A program made the position numbers and the translations under genes. Under the pieces are notes generated by a model. It was not told where the DNA came from. It saw nothing but the letters and a program-made list of their open reading frames with translations, and made no database searches. From Flavobacterium microcysteis (GTDB lineage Bacteria > Bacteroidota > Bacteroidia > Flavobacteriales > Flavobacteriaceae), in assembly GCF_006385255.1 (NCBI RefSeq), contig NZ_VFJE01000054.1:62001-126000 (forward strand): a stretch of DNA of 64,000 nucleotides. Reading direction: 5' to 3'. Each line of letters opens with the position of its first letter. Position 1 is the stretch's first letter. Below, piece by piece: positions 43,789-53,094 of this stretch.

Positions 43789-46431
43789 TTATCGATTCAG
43801 ATAAAGCCTTCCCTGTTGTGCAGGTTTCTTGCCTTTGTTGAAATTAACGATATAGAAGTAGACTCCATTTGGAGCCACTCCATCAATTATAGTCGACTGA
43901 TTACTTCTTCCGTCCCAATCAGGCGTATTGCGATTTCCTTTATACATCACGTTTCCATAACGATTGTATATTTCAAGCGTAAAATCCGGAAATAAAAATT
44001 CAATATTTGGAATATTAAACGTGTCATTGATACCGTCACCGTTGGGTGAAAATCCATCGGGAATCATCAGTTCATATTCATCTTCACCACAATGAGTCAA
44101 AGAAACCATTACCGCAAGTGCATTTTCTGAAATACAGCCGGTAACCGCTGAAGAATCAAATCCGTAATAGGTCGTCCCGTCCTGTAGAGGATGTGAATCT
44201 GGCAACTGATTTCCGTTGATCAGGGCATCATACCAAACTATCGTTCCTGTTCCGTTCACATTTGCTGAAAGGTCAGCAAGTGTTGGAGCAGGCGAATCCA
44301 AACCACAGAAATTTTGTCCATCAGTTTCTAGTGTAGGCGCCGGCAAATCAGTAATCGTTACTGTAACCATTGCTTTTTGCGACACGCAACCAAAAGGAGA
44401 AACTGCCGCAACATAATAATTTCCTGATGTCAGTACCGTATCACTGCTCAAAGGTGAAGTGCCGCTTTCTGTAGCATACCATATATAGGATGTTCCGTTT
44501 GGCAATAAGTCTGCAACGGTAGCATTCTCACTCTGGCAAAACTCCATAGTGTTTACAATAGGAATTTCAGGAAGTTTGTAGATTGTAAAACTGTCGGTTA
44601 TGGAAAGGTTGGAGGCTCCACAAGAAGTTTCGTTATTAACGATTTCTGAAACTGTAAAAGTTGTTGTTCCTGTATTTAAAAGCTGGTTTGCAGGTATCGT
44701 AAACGTAGCCGAACCATTTACCGCTGCTATAGTTACTATTCCAGAAGCTGTATTTGCTCCGGTTAACGAATAGGTAATCTGCATGTTTGTCAGAATGCCA
44801 AATCCTGAAAAATTTGCAATTACTGGCTGGTTTTCACAAACATCGTTAATCGCTACTCTTACATTGGACACATCGGGTTTTGGGAATATCGTAAAGGATT
44901 GGGATAAGGAAGCTACATTCTCACACAATGTCTGCAGATTAATAATGTGTGTTATAACTATTGTTGTACTGCCCGGATTATGGAGTAAACTGCCCGGAAT
45001 AATAAAAGTGCCTACACCACCTGTAACCGTCATAATGACCTGTCGTGACGGTGCAGTATTGCTGCCGCTTAAATTGTATGTAATCCTGTAATCTCCATCG
45101 GTTAGGTTTATATTTCCTGATAATTGTACTGTGGCATCCGTATCCTGGCAGGTATTTTCTATTGTTAGTGTTCCGTCATTAATCTTTGGCAAAGGATATA
45201 CATTCAGAATATCTGAAATATCGCCAATAATATGATCGCAGGCATTATATCCCGTAGTTTCATGAATATTTATAATACGCACGGTATAAGTTCCAATCAA
45301 AGGAAAGGAAATAGCCGGAATGGGAAAAGTCGTGACTCCATTTTCAAACCGAACAACTATAGTGTTTCCAGATGGAATAGGCCCTGTAATCTGGTATTGC
45401 AAATTGTAACTTCCGTTAGGTATATTTTCTAAACCTTGGGTGAGCGTTGCCACAAAAGTTGCTCTTCCTATCTCATCTTCGCAAATATCTGACGCTACTA
45501 CCAATGTAGAGCCGGTGAAATCCAATTGCTCTTCAATGATTATTTTGATTGTTGCCGATTTTTGGTTGCATACCGGATGCGATGGCTGAACGGTATATGT
45601 AAATCCGTATTCTCCCGGGCCAAAAGTATTGTAGATATTCTGTACGTTAATAAAAGTATCTTGCGGACTCGATAATTCCGAGGTACCGGATTCCGACCAT
45701 TTCCCACCAGGATCCTGACCGAAAAGATAATCCAGTAGATTTACATTGGTATAGATAGACATATCATCTGAATCACATAAAATCAGATCTGATGGTTCTC
45801 CTGGTTCCGGAGCCGGATGCACGGTAACATCAACCGTTGCTGAAACTGGTTGACATGACCCAATGGCTGGCATGGTATAGGTAAACGAAAAAGTTCCCAA
45901 TCCGGAAACTGTAGCGTCCAGAAAATTACCTCTCAAAGCACCACTATTGCTATCATCGTTCCAGTGACCATTCAATTGCGGATTTGGAAAGTTTCCTAAA
46001 AACTGGAAAAGATTGACACTGCTATTGTCGTCGCAAGCAGAAGCATTTGGATTGCTTATTCCGGCATAACCACCAACAGTAACTGTGACTGTTGCCACAT
46101 TATCTGTGCAGAATGCGTCATTTACTGTGTATATAAAAACATAGGTATCGCTTTCATTAATGCCCCAAACGTTAAGAACCCCTGTTGAAAGATTTAGTGC
46201 GCGTGATTCCTGAAGATCTGTCCAACTTCCTCCGGGCGTAGGTGTACCTCCAAGTAGATTGAAAAGATTGATGCTTTGATTGGCCGGATCTGGAATATTA
46301 CATATTGTGATCGATGCATCTTCACCAGCACATTGTGCATTGGCCAGATTAGAGGATAAGAGTAAAAATATAAAAAAGAGTAACTGAAAAAATCCAGCCT
46401 TTCGGGGGAGGCAAGTAATTTTTAAGTACAT
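43789..46431 (-). CDS. Secreted Ig-like repeat protein with type B T9SS sorting domain
   Basis: The 880-residue cargo protein has an N-terminal signal peptide (about 1-32, ending LANAQ) and three classes of repeat: about three 90-residue units (about 33-300, with VNLFQFLG, NLLDYLFG), about three to four 100-residue units (about 305-680, ITYNLSGSNTAP and ITYSLTGANTAS) and two Ig-like units (about 680-780). The end, about 788-880, is a CHU_C / gliding-motility-associated type B sorting domain (IPDGFSPNGDGINDTFNIPN, FTLEIYNRYGNVMYKG, GVYFYIVNF). It is expected to be exported by type IX secretion and kept at or released from the cell surface as an adhesin-like protein. It leads the three-gene cassette with PorP/SprF and PorE-like proteins. 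Confidence 0.92.
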   Translation of the reverse strand: MYLKITCLPRKAGFFQLLFFIFLLLSSNLANAQCAGEDASITICNIPDPANQSINLFNLLGGTPTPGGSWTDLQESRALNLSTGVLNVWGINESDTYVFIYTVNDAFCTDNVATVTVTVGGYAGISNPNASACDDNSSVNLFQFLGNFPNPQLNGHWNDDSNSGALRGNFLDATVSGLGTFSFTYTMPAIGSCQPVSATVDVTVHPAPEPGEPSDLILCDSDDMSIYTNVNLLDYLFGQDPGGKWSESGTSELSSPQDTFINVQNIYNTFGPGEYGFTYTVQPSHPVCNQKSATIKIIIEEQLDFTGSTLVVASDICEDEIGRATFVATLTQGLENIPNGSYNLQYQITGPIPSGNTIVVRFENGVTTFPIPAISFPLIGTYTVRIINIHETTGYNACDHIIGDISDILNVYPLPKINDGTLTIENTCQDTDATVQLSGNINLTDGDYRITYNLSGSNTAPSRQVIMTVTGGVGTFIIPGSLLHNPGSTTIVITHIINLQTLCENVASLSQSFTIFPKPDVSNVRVAINDVCENQPVIANFSGFGILTNMQITYSLTGANTASGIVTIAAVNGSATFTIPANQLLNTGTTTFTVSEIVNNETSCGASNLSITDSFTIYKLPEIPIVNTMEFCQSENATVADLLPNGTSYIWYATESGTSPLSSDTVLTSGNYYVAAVSPFGCVSQKAMVTVTITDLPAPTLETDGQNFCGLDSPAPTLADLSANVNGTGTIVWYDALINGNQLPDSHPLQDGTTYYGFDSSAVTGCISENALAVMVSLTHCGEDEYELMIPDGFSPNGDGINDTFNIPNIEFLFPDFTLEIYNRYGNVMYKGNRNTPDWDGRSNQSTIIDGVAPNGVYFYIVNFNKGKKPAQQGRLYLNR

Positions 46432-46525
46432 ATCATCAAGTTTAGTTGGAGTAAAAATATACTATTTTTTTTCACTAAGACCTAATAACATGAAAAATCC
46501 GACGAACGGTCAGGTTAAGTTTTCA

Positions 46526-47632
46526 TTAATTTTTAACATCGAGTGCATCTCGCAAGGCGTTACCCATCATCATAAATGCTAAGGTTAACAGCATTATAGC
46601 CGTTCCGGGAACCATCGCCAAATACGGTTTGTCGAGAATAATATCGCCATAATAATCTTTTATCATTCCGCCCCAGCTAGGAACCGGAGGCTGTGCACCA
46701 AGGCCTAAAAAGCTTAGTCCGCTTTCCACCAAGATAGCCGAGGCAAAGTTTGCCGCAGAAATAACGATAACGGGTGCCATAATATTAGGAAGGATATGGT
46801 GGAGGATTATTCTCCAGTTGGTATATCCCAAAGCTTTGGCAGCAGTAACATATTGCATTTCCTTTACAGAGATAATCTGTCCACGGACGACACGGGCCAC
46901 TTCAACCCACATGGTAAGTCCGACAGCTACAAAGACCTGCCAAAAACCTTTTCCAAGACTTAAAGTGATTGCAATAACCAGCAATAAGGTAGGTATCGAC
47001 CATATTATATTGACAAGCCACATAACGAATGCGTCTACTTTTCCTCCGTAATAACCACCCAATGCGCCAAAAAAGAGTCCTACTACGAGAGAAATAAAAA
47101 CGGCTACAAAACCAATAGCGATTGAAACTCTTGATCCTACCAGCATTCGGCTTAAATAATCCCTGCCGGCTTTATCAGTCCCTAAATAAAACTTTTGATT
47201 TTTTATGTAGTCTTTTGCAACATCTTCCAGATTGTTATATCCTGGAAAATCTTGTAAGGTTGTTTCTTTTTGTATGATGACTTTAGGATCATCATTATAT
47301 AAGGTATAAACAATTTTGTCTTTTTCTAACTTGAAATCCGAAATGGGTTCTTTTGAGAATTTTTGTTCATGTCCCAAAAGGAAATCCCAAAAACTGGATT
47401 CCGTCTGTTCTTTCAGAGGAATAGAAAGAATTTTGACTTCAAAGCCCGGTTTTTCTGACCGGATAGTCAAGTCACCCCAATTGGCATTTTCGGAATTATC
47501 TGGTGCTAAAACATAGGCAAAAATTGAAAGTAACATCAGTAGTACTATAAACCCAAAACTGAAAACGCCCCAGAAATTCTTCTTGAATTTCTGGAGCGCT
47601 ATTCCTGTTAATGATTGTGTGGATTTATTCAT
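46526..47632 (-). CDS. DppC/OppC-type ABC transporter permease
   Basis: This 368-residue inner membrane permease ends in a standard binding-protein-dependent transport domain (about 165-365) with the EAA-like motif EMQYVTAAKALGYTNWRIIL. GTDKAGRDYLSRMLVGSRVS and SGLSFLGLGAQPPVPSWGGM are family hallmarks. Between the first helix (about 20-42) and the domain lies an insert of about 100 residues (Glu/Lys-rich), about 65 residues longer than usual for DppC. No DppB, ATPase or binding protein is next to it. It starts 19 bp after the protease gene on the same strand, so the two are probably co-transcribed. Confidence 0.92.
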   Translation of the reverse strand: MNKSTQSLTGIALQKFKKNFWGVFSFGFIVLLMLLSIFAYVLAPDNSENANWGDLTIRSEKPGFEVKILSIPLKEQTESSFWDFLLGHEQKFSKEPISDFKLEKDKIVYTLYNDDPKVIIQKETTLQDFPGYNNLEDVAKDYIKNQKFYLGTDKAGRDYLSRMLVGSRVSIAIGFVAVFISLVVGLFFGALGGYYGGKVDAFVMWLVNIIWSIPTLLLVIAITLSLGKGFWQVFVAVGLTMWVEVARVVRGQIISVKEMQYVTAAKALGYTNWRIILHHILPNIMAPVIVISAANFASAILVESGLSFLGLGAQPPVPSWGGMIKDYYGDIILDKPYLAMVPGTAIMLLTLAFMMMGNALRDALDVKN

Positions 47633-47651
47633 TAAAATGCCTTTGAGCCAA

Positions 47652-49895
47652 TTATGACTTCACCAACTTATCTTTCTTTTTAACGTTTACAGTTCCTTTT
47701 ATAACCGCATTTGGTTGCAGGTCATCTAAAACATTCAAAGCTTCTTCTACATAAACATCTTTTGAAAGACTTTCATGCCAACGATCTCTTTTTTCTTTTA
47801 AAAGATTATCATTCTTTACCATTTCGTTTTCATATGGTAAGGAAGTAAATTTCAAGTCATTTTTATACTTAGAAATAGCTTTGTATTTTTTTGCTTTTTC
47901 TTCCAGTTGAGCTTGTTCTTGTTTGAATTTATCAATGTTCAGGCTAAATTCTTTCTCGTCCTGTCTTTGTTTAAGCCATTTCGCATTTTCTTCAATCAGT
48001 TTGAACTGCTCGCTTTTCTCCATTCTTCTCTTGCTGTTTTCAACTGCCAGGTCAAAATTACCCTGTTTGTCCCAAACTTTATAATCGGCTGCATCAATTT
48101 TGTCCCAAGGCATTGCATTGTCAATATCTCGTTCGCCCATTTTGATGTAAGAATATCTGTCTGGTAAAGCGACATCACTTGAAACTCCATTTAGCTGAGT
48201 AGAACCTCCGTTAATTCTATAGAATTTCTGAGTTGTTGTTTTTAATGCTCCAAGGTCACCCATAGAGTTGCTTCTCAAGAACTGATTCAGGTCAATTACA
48301 TTCTGTACGGTTCCTTTTCCATAAGTCTGCGTACTTCCAATAATTACACCTCGCTTATAATCCTGAATAGCTGCGGCCAAAATTTCTGATGCTGATGCTG
48401 AGAAACTGTTCACCATAACTACCAACGGTCCGTCCCATTGTACTTTAGCATCTTTATCATACAGGATTTCTTTCTTCTTCCCTGCTGATTTAATCTGAAC
48501 AATTGGTCCTTTTTCGATAAATAATCCTGCAATATCCACAACTGTTTTCAAAGAACCACCTCCGTTATCACGAACGTCCATAACGATTCCTTGTACACCA
48601 GCTTGTTTTAGTCTTTCAACTTCCAAAGCAATATCTTTTCCGGCATCGCGGCTATCTTGATTTTCAAAATCGATATAGAATTTAGGAAGATAGATGATTC
48701 CATATTTCTTGCCGTTCTTTTCAACAACACTTGATTTTGCATAGGTTTCTTCAATCTCTACTTCATCACGAATGATTGAAATTATCTTAATCGTACCGTC
48801 TGTTTTTTTAACGGTAAGTCTTACTTCAGTTCCTTTTGGTCCTTTGATTTTCTTAACTACATCGTCAATTCTCATTCCAACCACATCTACAGGTTCTTTG
48901 TCACCTTGTGCTACTTTCAGTACAACATCACCAGGCTCCAATTGTTTTCCTCTCCAAGCCGGACCTCCTGAAATCAATTCTGTGATTTCGGTAAAATCAT
49001 TTTTCTTTTGCAGACGCGCACCAATTCCTTCCAATTTACCGCTCATGCTCACATCAAAACGCTCTTTGTCGTCTGGTGCGAAATAAGAAGTATGCGGATC
49101 GAAACGGGTTGCAATAGAATTGATGTATACTGAGAACCAATCATCTCTATCCAAATCTTTAATAAATCCGAAATATTCATTCAAGGATTTCAACTGGCTT
49201 TCTCTGGTTTCTTTTTCAAGAACATCAAAAGGTTTTTTCTCGATTTCCTTTTTCTCTTTTTTCTGCTCTTCTTCCTTTTTAGCTTTTTCTGTTGCTGTCA
49301 AATCAGAAAGTTCTTCATTATCGGCAACATTTTTACCTTCCTGGATTTCCAGTTTGTTAGTAAGAGAAGCCAAAGTCGAAAGCTTAATCTGCTTGTACCA
49401 TCTTTCTCTTAATTCATCTGAATTTTTAGCATACGAATGCTCAGCATAATCCGTATTGAAGGTCTCGTTCTTTTTATAATCGAAAGGTTTTGCCAAAATA
49501 TCTTTGTAATATTTTTTGCTCTCTTCAATTCTTTGAAGCAAACGATTGTATGTCAAATCAAAAAATGTCAAGTCTCTGCTTAAAATCTGGTCATCAATCT
49601 TAGTCTCATATTTTGAGAATTCATCAATATCAGACTGAAGGAAAAATCTTTTCGAAGGATCTATCGCCTCCAAATAGTCTTTGTATACACCTTTTGAAAA
49701 AGTATCGTCAATTTTTGCAGGGTCATAGTGTCCACGCTCAATGACAAATGTCAAAAGCTCAAGAAGTAATTTATCTTTTTCAGGGTCGTTTTTTAGTTCT
49801 CTTGGAACGAAGCTCCATAAGGCTGCAGAAAGTGCGACTACAACCAGTACTATCTTATAATTTCTTTTCATAAACTCCATTATAGCATTCATCAA
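47652..49895 (-). CDS. prc: Tail-specific C-terminal-processing protease (Prc)
   Basis: This 747-residue S41-family periplasmic protease may truly start at the ATG at 49871, where MKRNYKIVLVVVALSAALW opens the signal/anchor. An N-terminal helical domain (about 30-270) precedes a PDZ domain (about 275-370, GIGARLQKKNDFTEITELIS). The catalytic domain holds VMDVRDNGGGSLKTVVDIAG and the Ser-Lys dyad in NSFSASASEILAAAI (about residue 500) and TYGKGTVQNVIDLN. A C-terminal DUF3340-like region follows. Prc cleaves periplasmic and lipoprotein substrates, including peptidoglycan hydrolases. A terminator-like hairpin lies in its leader. Confidence 0.94.
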   Translation of the reverse strand: MMNAIMEFMKRNYKIVLVVVALSAALWSFVPRELKNDPEKDKLLLELLTFVIERGHYDPAKIDDTFSKGVYKDYLEAIDPSKRFFLQSDIDEFSKYETKIDDQILSRDLTFFDLTYNRLLQRIEESKKYYKDILAKPFDYKKNETFNTDYAEHSYAKNSDELRERWYKQIKLSTLASLTNKLEIQEGKNVADNEELSDLTATEKAKKEEEQKKEKKEIEKKPFDVLEKETRESQLKSLNEYFGFIKDLDRDDWFSVYINSIATRFDPHTSYFAPDDKERFDVSMSGKLEGIGARLQKKNDFTEITELISGGPAWRGKQLEPGDVVLKVAQGDKEPVDVVGMRIDDVVKKIKGPKGTEVRLTVKKTDGTIKIISIIRDEVEIEETYAKSSVVEKNGKKYGIIYLPKFYIDFENQDSRDAGKDIALEVERLKQAGVQGIVMDVRDNGGGSLKTVVDIAGLFIEKGPIVQIKSAGKKKEILYDKDAKVQWDGPLVVMVNSFSASASEILAAAIQDYKRGVIIGSTQTYGKGTVQNVIDLNQFLRSNSMGDLGALKTTTQKFYRINGGSTQLNGVSSDVALPDRYSYIKMGERDIDNAMPWDKIDAADYKVWDKQGNFDLAVENSKRRMEKSEQFKLIEENAKWLKQRQDEKEFSLNIDKFKQEQAQLEEKAKKYKAISKYKNDLKFTSLPYENEMVKNDNLLKEKRDRWHESLSKDVYVEEALNVLDDLQPNAVIKGTVNVKKKDKLVKS

Positions 49896-49914
49896 ATTTT
49901 GTTCTAAATTACAG

Positions 49915-49954
49915 AAAAAATTATGCCACGGTTTCTTAAACCGTATAATTTTTT
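49915..49954 (-). promoter_or_regulatory. Terminator-like hairpin in the prc leader
   Basis: On the minus strand acggttt-aag-aaaccgt forms a 7-bp stem. An outer stem (aaaaaattat / ataatttttt) extends it with a GGC bulge, and a T-run follows. It lies between the likely prc promoter (near 50027) and the prc start, so it could attenuate transcription. Confidence 0.6.
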
Positions 49955-50019
49955 GTTAAAGATGGTTTTAATTGAGGAATAAGGTTAAATCATTGCAGGT
50001 AATGCTATTTTTACAAATT

Positions 50020-50027
50020 CAAAGTTA
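50020..50027 (-). promoter_or_regulatory. Candidate -7 element of prc
   Basis: The minus strand reads TAACTTTG, an exact TAnnTTTG match, upstream of the hairpin at 49915-49954. No TTG is found at the usual spacing. It would give a leader of about 120-140 nt. Confidence 0.45.
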
Positions 50028-50042
50028 TGCAATTTTGTAACA

Positions 50043-50071
50043 TTGAAAAACTTTAAAAAAGGTTATTTTTG
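50043..50071 (+). promoter_or_regulatory. Promoter of surE-lpxB
   Basis: TTG at 50043-50045, 18-bp spacer and TATTTTTG at 50064-50071 fit the Bacteroidota consensus exactly. The surE ATG is about 92 bp further on. Confidence 0.8.
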
Positions 50072-50162
50072 TATTCTGTGCGACTCATTTTGTAGTGAAA
50101 TTCCACAGTAAAACAAACACATCTCACTCATTTTCAATAGCAAATGAGGCAAAAAATTACCC

Positions 50163-50945
50163 ATGAAAAAGAAACCTTTAATTTTAGTTACAAACGACGA
50201 CGGAATTTCAGCTCCAGGAATACGTGCTTTAATTAGTGTCATGAAAGAAATTGGCGAAGTTGTTGTCGTTGCGCCTGACAGCCCACAATCGGGTACAGGA
50301 CACGCAATTACCATCAACAGCACTTTATTTCTTAATAAGATAAGTCAGGGAGATGATACTCCGGTTGAATATTCTTGTTCCGGAACACCGGTTGATTGCG
50401 TAAAATTTGCCGTTAATGAAGTATTGGGAAGAAAACCGGACTTGTGTGTTTCCGGAATTAACCATGGTTCCAACTCTTCCATAAACGTAATCTATTCCGG
50501 AACAATGAGCGCTGCTGTCGAAGCCGGAATCGAAGGAATTCCTGCCATTGGATTTTCTTTATTGGATTATGATTGGAATGCCGATTTCGAACCGGTTAAA
50601 AAGTTCGTCAAAAAAATTGCCCTGGAAGTTTTGGAAAATGGCTTACCTGAAGGTGTAATCCTGAATGTCAATTTCCCGAAATTATCTGAAAAAGAAATTA
50701 AAGGAATTAAAGTATGCCGACAAGCGAAAGCCATGTGGGCTGAAAAATTCGACAAGAGGACTTCGCCAATGGGTCGTGATTATTATTGGCTGACCGGAAA
50801 GTTTGTCAATCAAGATAATGGTGAAGACACTGACGAATGGGCACTAAAACATGGCTATATTTCGTTGGTTCCTGTTCAATTTGACCTGACAGCCCATCAC
50901 GCCATACAGAATCTTAATACCTGGAAACTAAATGACAATAGTTGA
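50163..50945 (+). CDS. surE: 5'/3'-nucleotidase SurE
   Basis: This 260-residue metal-dependent phosphatase removes phosphate from nucleoside monophosphates and some polyphosphate. The N-terminal metal site is ILVTNDDGISAPGIRALISV (D13, D14). SGTGHAITI and SGINHGSNSSINVIYSGTMS complete the active site, and YWLTGKFVNQDNGEDTDEWA is the family C-terminal motif. lpxB starts 27 bp downstream. Confidence 0.97.
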   Translation: MKKKPLILVTNDDGISAPGIRALISVMKEIGEVVVVAPDSPQSGTGHAITINSTLFLNKISQGDDTPVEYSCSGTPVDCVKFAVNEVLGRKPDLCVSGINHGSNSSINVIYSGTMSAAVEAGIEGIPAIGFSLLDYDWNADFEPVKKFVKKIALEVLENGLPEGVILNVNFPKLSEKEIKGIKVCRQAKAMWAEKFDKRTSPMGRDYYWLTGKFVNQDNGEDTDEWALKHGYISLVPVQFDLTAHHAIQNLNTWKLNDNS

Positions 50946-50972
50946 TTTGCATCAATTTAAATTGTTAATCAT

Positions 50973-52088
50973 ATGAAATACTATATTATTGCCGGAGAAG
51001 CTTCGGGCGACCTGCACGGCTCCAATTTGATGAAAGCTATTTTTAAAAAGGACCCTCATGCCGAAATCCGGTTTTGGGGCGGCGACTTAATGCAAGAAGC
51101 CGGCGGTACTTTAGTAAAACATTACCGAGAGTTGGCTTTCATGGGATTTGCAGAAGTGATCATGAACCTCAAGACTATCCTTAATAATATTAAATTATGT
51201 AAAGCCGATATTCTGAAATTCAAGCCGGATGTCATCATCTTTATTGACTATCCCGGATTTAATATGAGAATTGCCAAATGGGCAAAAGAAATAGGCATTC
51301 CTACCCATTATTATATCTCTCCCCAGATTTGGGCATGGAAAGAAAACCGCATCAAGGCTATCAAACGTGATGTTGATTTCATGTATGTGATTCTTCCATT
51401 TGAAAAAGATTTTTACGAGAAAAAGCATGGATTCCCGGTAGAATTTGTAGGTCATCCGTTAATTGATGCCATCCATAACAGGCAACATGTTGATGAAGCG
51501 TCCTTCCGAAAAGAATTTGATTTGGACGACAAGCCCATTATCGCACTGCTTCCAGGAAGCCGAAAACAGGAAATTTCCAAAATGCTTTCTGAGATGCTGG
51601 CTGTTGTAAAAGATTTTCCGGCCTATCAATTTGTTATTGCTGGTGCTCCAAGTCAGGAATATGATTTTTACAAACAATTCTTAAAAGACCAGAATATCCA
51701 TTTTATTTCTAACAGAACCTATGATTTATTGAGTGTTGCCTCAGCAGCTCTGGTAACTTCAGGAACGGCAACATTAGAAACAGCTTTATTTAAAGTGCCG
51801 GAAGTAGTTTGCTATAAAGGAAACTGGATTTCTTATCAGATTGCCAAGCGCATCATTACCTTAAAATATATATCGCTCGTAAATCTTATCATGGACAAAG
51901 AAGTCGTGACTGAATTAATTCAAGGCGAATGCAATCCGAAGAGAATCAAGAAAGAGCTGCACAAAATCTTAGAGACCAGCCAAAGGGAAAAGCTTTTAGA
52001 AGATTATGAAATTCTTGAAAAGAAGCTGGGAGGTATTGGTGCGAGTGCGAAAACAGCCGGTTTGATTGTTGATAAACTTAAAAAATAA
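50973..52088 (+). CDS. lpxB: Lipid-A-disaccharide synthase
   Basis: The 371-residue GT19 glycosyltransferase joins UDP-2,3-diacylglucosamine with lipid X to form the lipid A disaccharide at the inner membrane. Landmarks are YYIIAGEASGDLHGSNLMKA, ELAFMGFAEVIMNL, FIDYPGFNMRIAKWAKEIGI, YYISPQIWAWKENRIKAIKR and ALLPGSRKQEISKMLS. It proves that the organism makes lipopolysaccharide-type lipid A. It lies downstream of surE in one transcript. Confidence 0.97.
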   Translation: MKYYIIAGEASGDLHGSNLMKAIFKKDPHAEIRFWGGDLMQEAGGTLVKHYRELAFMGFAEVIMNLKTILNNIKLCKADILKFKPDVIIFIDYPGFNMRIAKWAKEIGIPTHYYISPQIWAWKENRIKAIKRDVDFMYVILPFEKDFYEKKHGFPVEFVGHPLIDAIHNRQHVDEASFRKEFDLDDKPIIALLPGSRKQEISKMLSEMLAVVKDFPAYQFVIAGAPSQEYDFYKQFLKDQNIHFISNRTYDLLSVASAALVTSGTATLETALFKVPEVVCYKGNWISYQIAKRIITLKYISLVNLIMDKEVVTELIQGECNPKRIKKELHKILETSQREKLLEDYEILEKKLGGIGASAKTAGLIVDKLKK

Positions 52089-52187
52089 CAGTTATTTAAC
52101 ATCAAAAATAATCAGCTAAATTTCAAGCTGTTACAATCCGGAAAATCTTTCCAAAAATTAGTTATCAACAATTTCTTGAAAAGATTT

Positions 52188-52219
52188 TTGCTGATTTTAC
52201 GAATTTTCTATTATATTTG
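52188..52219 (+). promoter_or_regulatory. Promoter of the NlpC/P60 gene
   Basis: TTG at 52188-52190, 21-bp spacer and TATATTTG at 52212-52219 fit the consensus. The start codon lies about 150 bp downstream, so the transcript would carry a long AT-rich leader in which I see no riboswitch-like structure. Confidence 0.65.
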
Positions 52220-52371
52220 GAATCTGTTATATAATAAATCAGATTATTAAACCGTTATTTATCTAAACGTATAGCATTTGAAAAACGAATAATTCTCCGG
52301 AATTTTTATTAATAAATCTAAAGCAAATTCGCCCCTAAGTCTTTGTTTTTGCTGAAAAATAAAAAATAAAT

Positions 52372-53058
52372 ATGTCTGCAAAAAAAATCTTTTTACTGTT
52401 CTTCCCAATTTTTTTATTGGTATCGACATCAGGCCACTCGCAAATTATTACCACAAAAAAAGAAGCTCTTAAAAAAGGAGTTTACGAAAAACCTGTAGAA
52501 AAGAAAACTACTGTTGCTGCAGACAAGCCTGTTTCGGCTCCTGTTGCTGTTGCAGACAAAACAAAAGCTACCGCTACCAAAAACACTAAAGTTGTCAAAA
52601 ATAAAAAGGCTGTTATCGTAGAACAGGAAGATCCGGAACTTATCGCATCTGCTGCTCCAACTGAAAGCTATATTTCGCTTCAATTAATCAATAATGCCAT
52701 GAATTTCCTAGGTGTAAGATACCGTGGTGGTGGAACTACTACAGCCGGTATGGATTGTTCAGGGATGGTTACCGCTGTCTTCAATCTTTTTGACATCAAA
52801 TTACCAAGAAGTTCGCATGACATGGCTTTGATTGGTGAAAAAGTCGATAATGAGGACATCAAAAAAGGCGACTTAATTTTCTTCAGAACAAACGGAAGAA
52901 GAGTGATCAACCACGTTGGTGTTGTTGTTGAGAAAATTGGTGATGAGATTAAATTCATCCACTCTTCAACAAGTAAAGGTGTTGTGGTTTCGTCAACAAG
53001 CGAGCCTTACTACAAAAGAACATTTGCTCAGGTTAACAGAATCATTCAGCAGCAGTAA
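52372..53058 (+). CDS. NlpC/P60 (C40) family cell-wall endopeptidase
   Basis: This 228-residue exported protein has a signal peptide (about 1-24, ending GHSQ), a Lys/Ala/Val-rich low-complexity linker (about 30-100) and a C-terminal NlpC/P60 domain (about 105-228). The catalytic Cys is in TTAGMDCSGMVTAVF, the His in INHVGVVVEKIGD, and a third polar residue is the His in FIHSSTSKG. Family members cut peptide stems of peptidoglycan (D-Glu to diamino acid bonds). It precedes comEC and has its own promoter. Confidence 0.94.
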   Translation: MSAKKIFLLFFPIFLLVSTSGHSQIITTKKEALKKGVYEKPVEKKTTVAADKPVSAPVAVADKTKATATKNTKVVKNKKAVIVEQEDPELIASAAPTESYISLQLINNAMNFLGVRYRGGGTTTAGMDCSGMVTAVFNLFDIKLPRSSHDMALIGEKVDNEDIKKGDLIFFRTNGRRVINHVGVVVEKIGDEIKFIHSSTSKGVVVSSTSEPYYKRTFAQVNRIIQQQ

Positions 53059-53094
53059 TTTCACTTTTTGTTAAATTTTCAGTATTTTCGGATT

